DNA of 64,000 bases from the NCBI RefSeq assembly GCF_003121295.1, contig NZ_PHNC01000010.1:62001-126000 (forward strand), written 5' to 3'. The DNA comes from Streptomyces orinoci (GTDB taxonomy: Bacteria; Actinomycetota; Actinomycetes; Streptomycetales; Streptomycetaceae). The position numbers and the translations under genes are program-made. This document shows, piece by piece, positions 63,946 through 64,000 of the stretch. Under the pieces are notes generated by a model. That model was not told where the DNA came from. It did not search any database and was given only the letters and a program-made list of their open reading frames with translations. Positions within the stretch are counted from its first letter, which is position 1; each line of letters starts with the position of its first letter.

Positions 63946-64000
63946 TTCTGCAAATCTTTCCGCCGCTTTTTGCCAACTTTGCGAAGGTCTCGGTGAAGGG

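Overview
The window looks like chromosomal DNA from a Streptomyces or close relative. It is high-GC with strongly GC-biased third codon positions, has many GTG starts and ATGA/GTGA gene overlaps, and carries marker families such as a short chaplin, a class F sortase, a SigB/SigF-type sigma factor, DUF1876, DUF6247, a CYP102-type fused P450 and an ALF-repeat protein. No rRNA, tRNA, CRISPR array, intact transposon or replication origin was seen.

Layout. 0-3 kb: three secreted carbohydrate-binding proteins in one direction (ALF repeat/AbfB, then two ricin-like lectins), followed by about 0.9 kb without a gene. 3.7-7.6 kb: a self-sufficient CYP102-like P450-reductase fusion divergent from a PAS/LuxR regulator, with palindromes between them. 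7.9-12.2 kb: a class A penicillin-binding protein converging on an FhuF-like protein and a wall-anchored alpha/alpha-toroid protein that has a probable cobalamin riboswitch upstream. 12.4-22 kb: GH92 alpha-mannosidase, two APC permeases, an Fpg/Nei glycosylase, a DUF1275 membrane protein, a Ni/Co transporter under a clear cobalamin riboswitch, and a YIP1-like protein. 22-26 kb: a P450 with an unusual I-helix, and an XRE regulator / HExxH protein / MAB_1171c-like membrane protein operon. 26-30 kb: trypsin-like protease, a secreted VWA pair and a lipoprotein.

30-44 kb is the corrin-ring cluster: cobN (with a canonical cobalamin riboswitch), cobG-cobH-cobIJ, cobK, cbiD and cobM-cobL, interleaved with DUF6247, an HxlR regulator with an imine-reductase-like enzyme, and DUF1876. 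The set mixes aerobic-type enzymes (CobG, CobN) with CbiD, and has no CobF. The cobalt transporter, the cobaltochelatase and the toroid/FhuF pair all sit behind (probable) B12 riboswitches, so cobalt import, cobalt insertion and perhaps surface capture of corrinoids appear to be repressed together by cobalamin.

44-59 kb is mixed housekeeping and accessory content: a TsaD paralogue, an SDR with an added zinc ribbon, a chaplin, a sigma factor, ribokinase, a tandem Lrp-like regulator, an MFS pump with an alpha/beta hydrolase, PanD, a LysR regulator, a type-B carboxylesterase, and a class F sortase beside a DUF4142 protein. 59.7-64 kb is a glyoxylate-bypass operon (isocitrate lyase, malate synthase, 3-hydroxybutyryl-CoA dehydrogenase) whose upstream region carries two perfect inverted repeats and a 9-bp tandem repeat.

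A dispersed intergenic repeat recurs at five places in the window and probably forms terminator-like structures. All family assignments come from reading motifs by eye; no database search was run.
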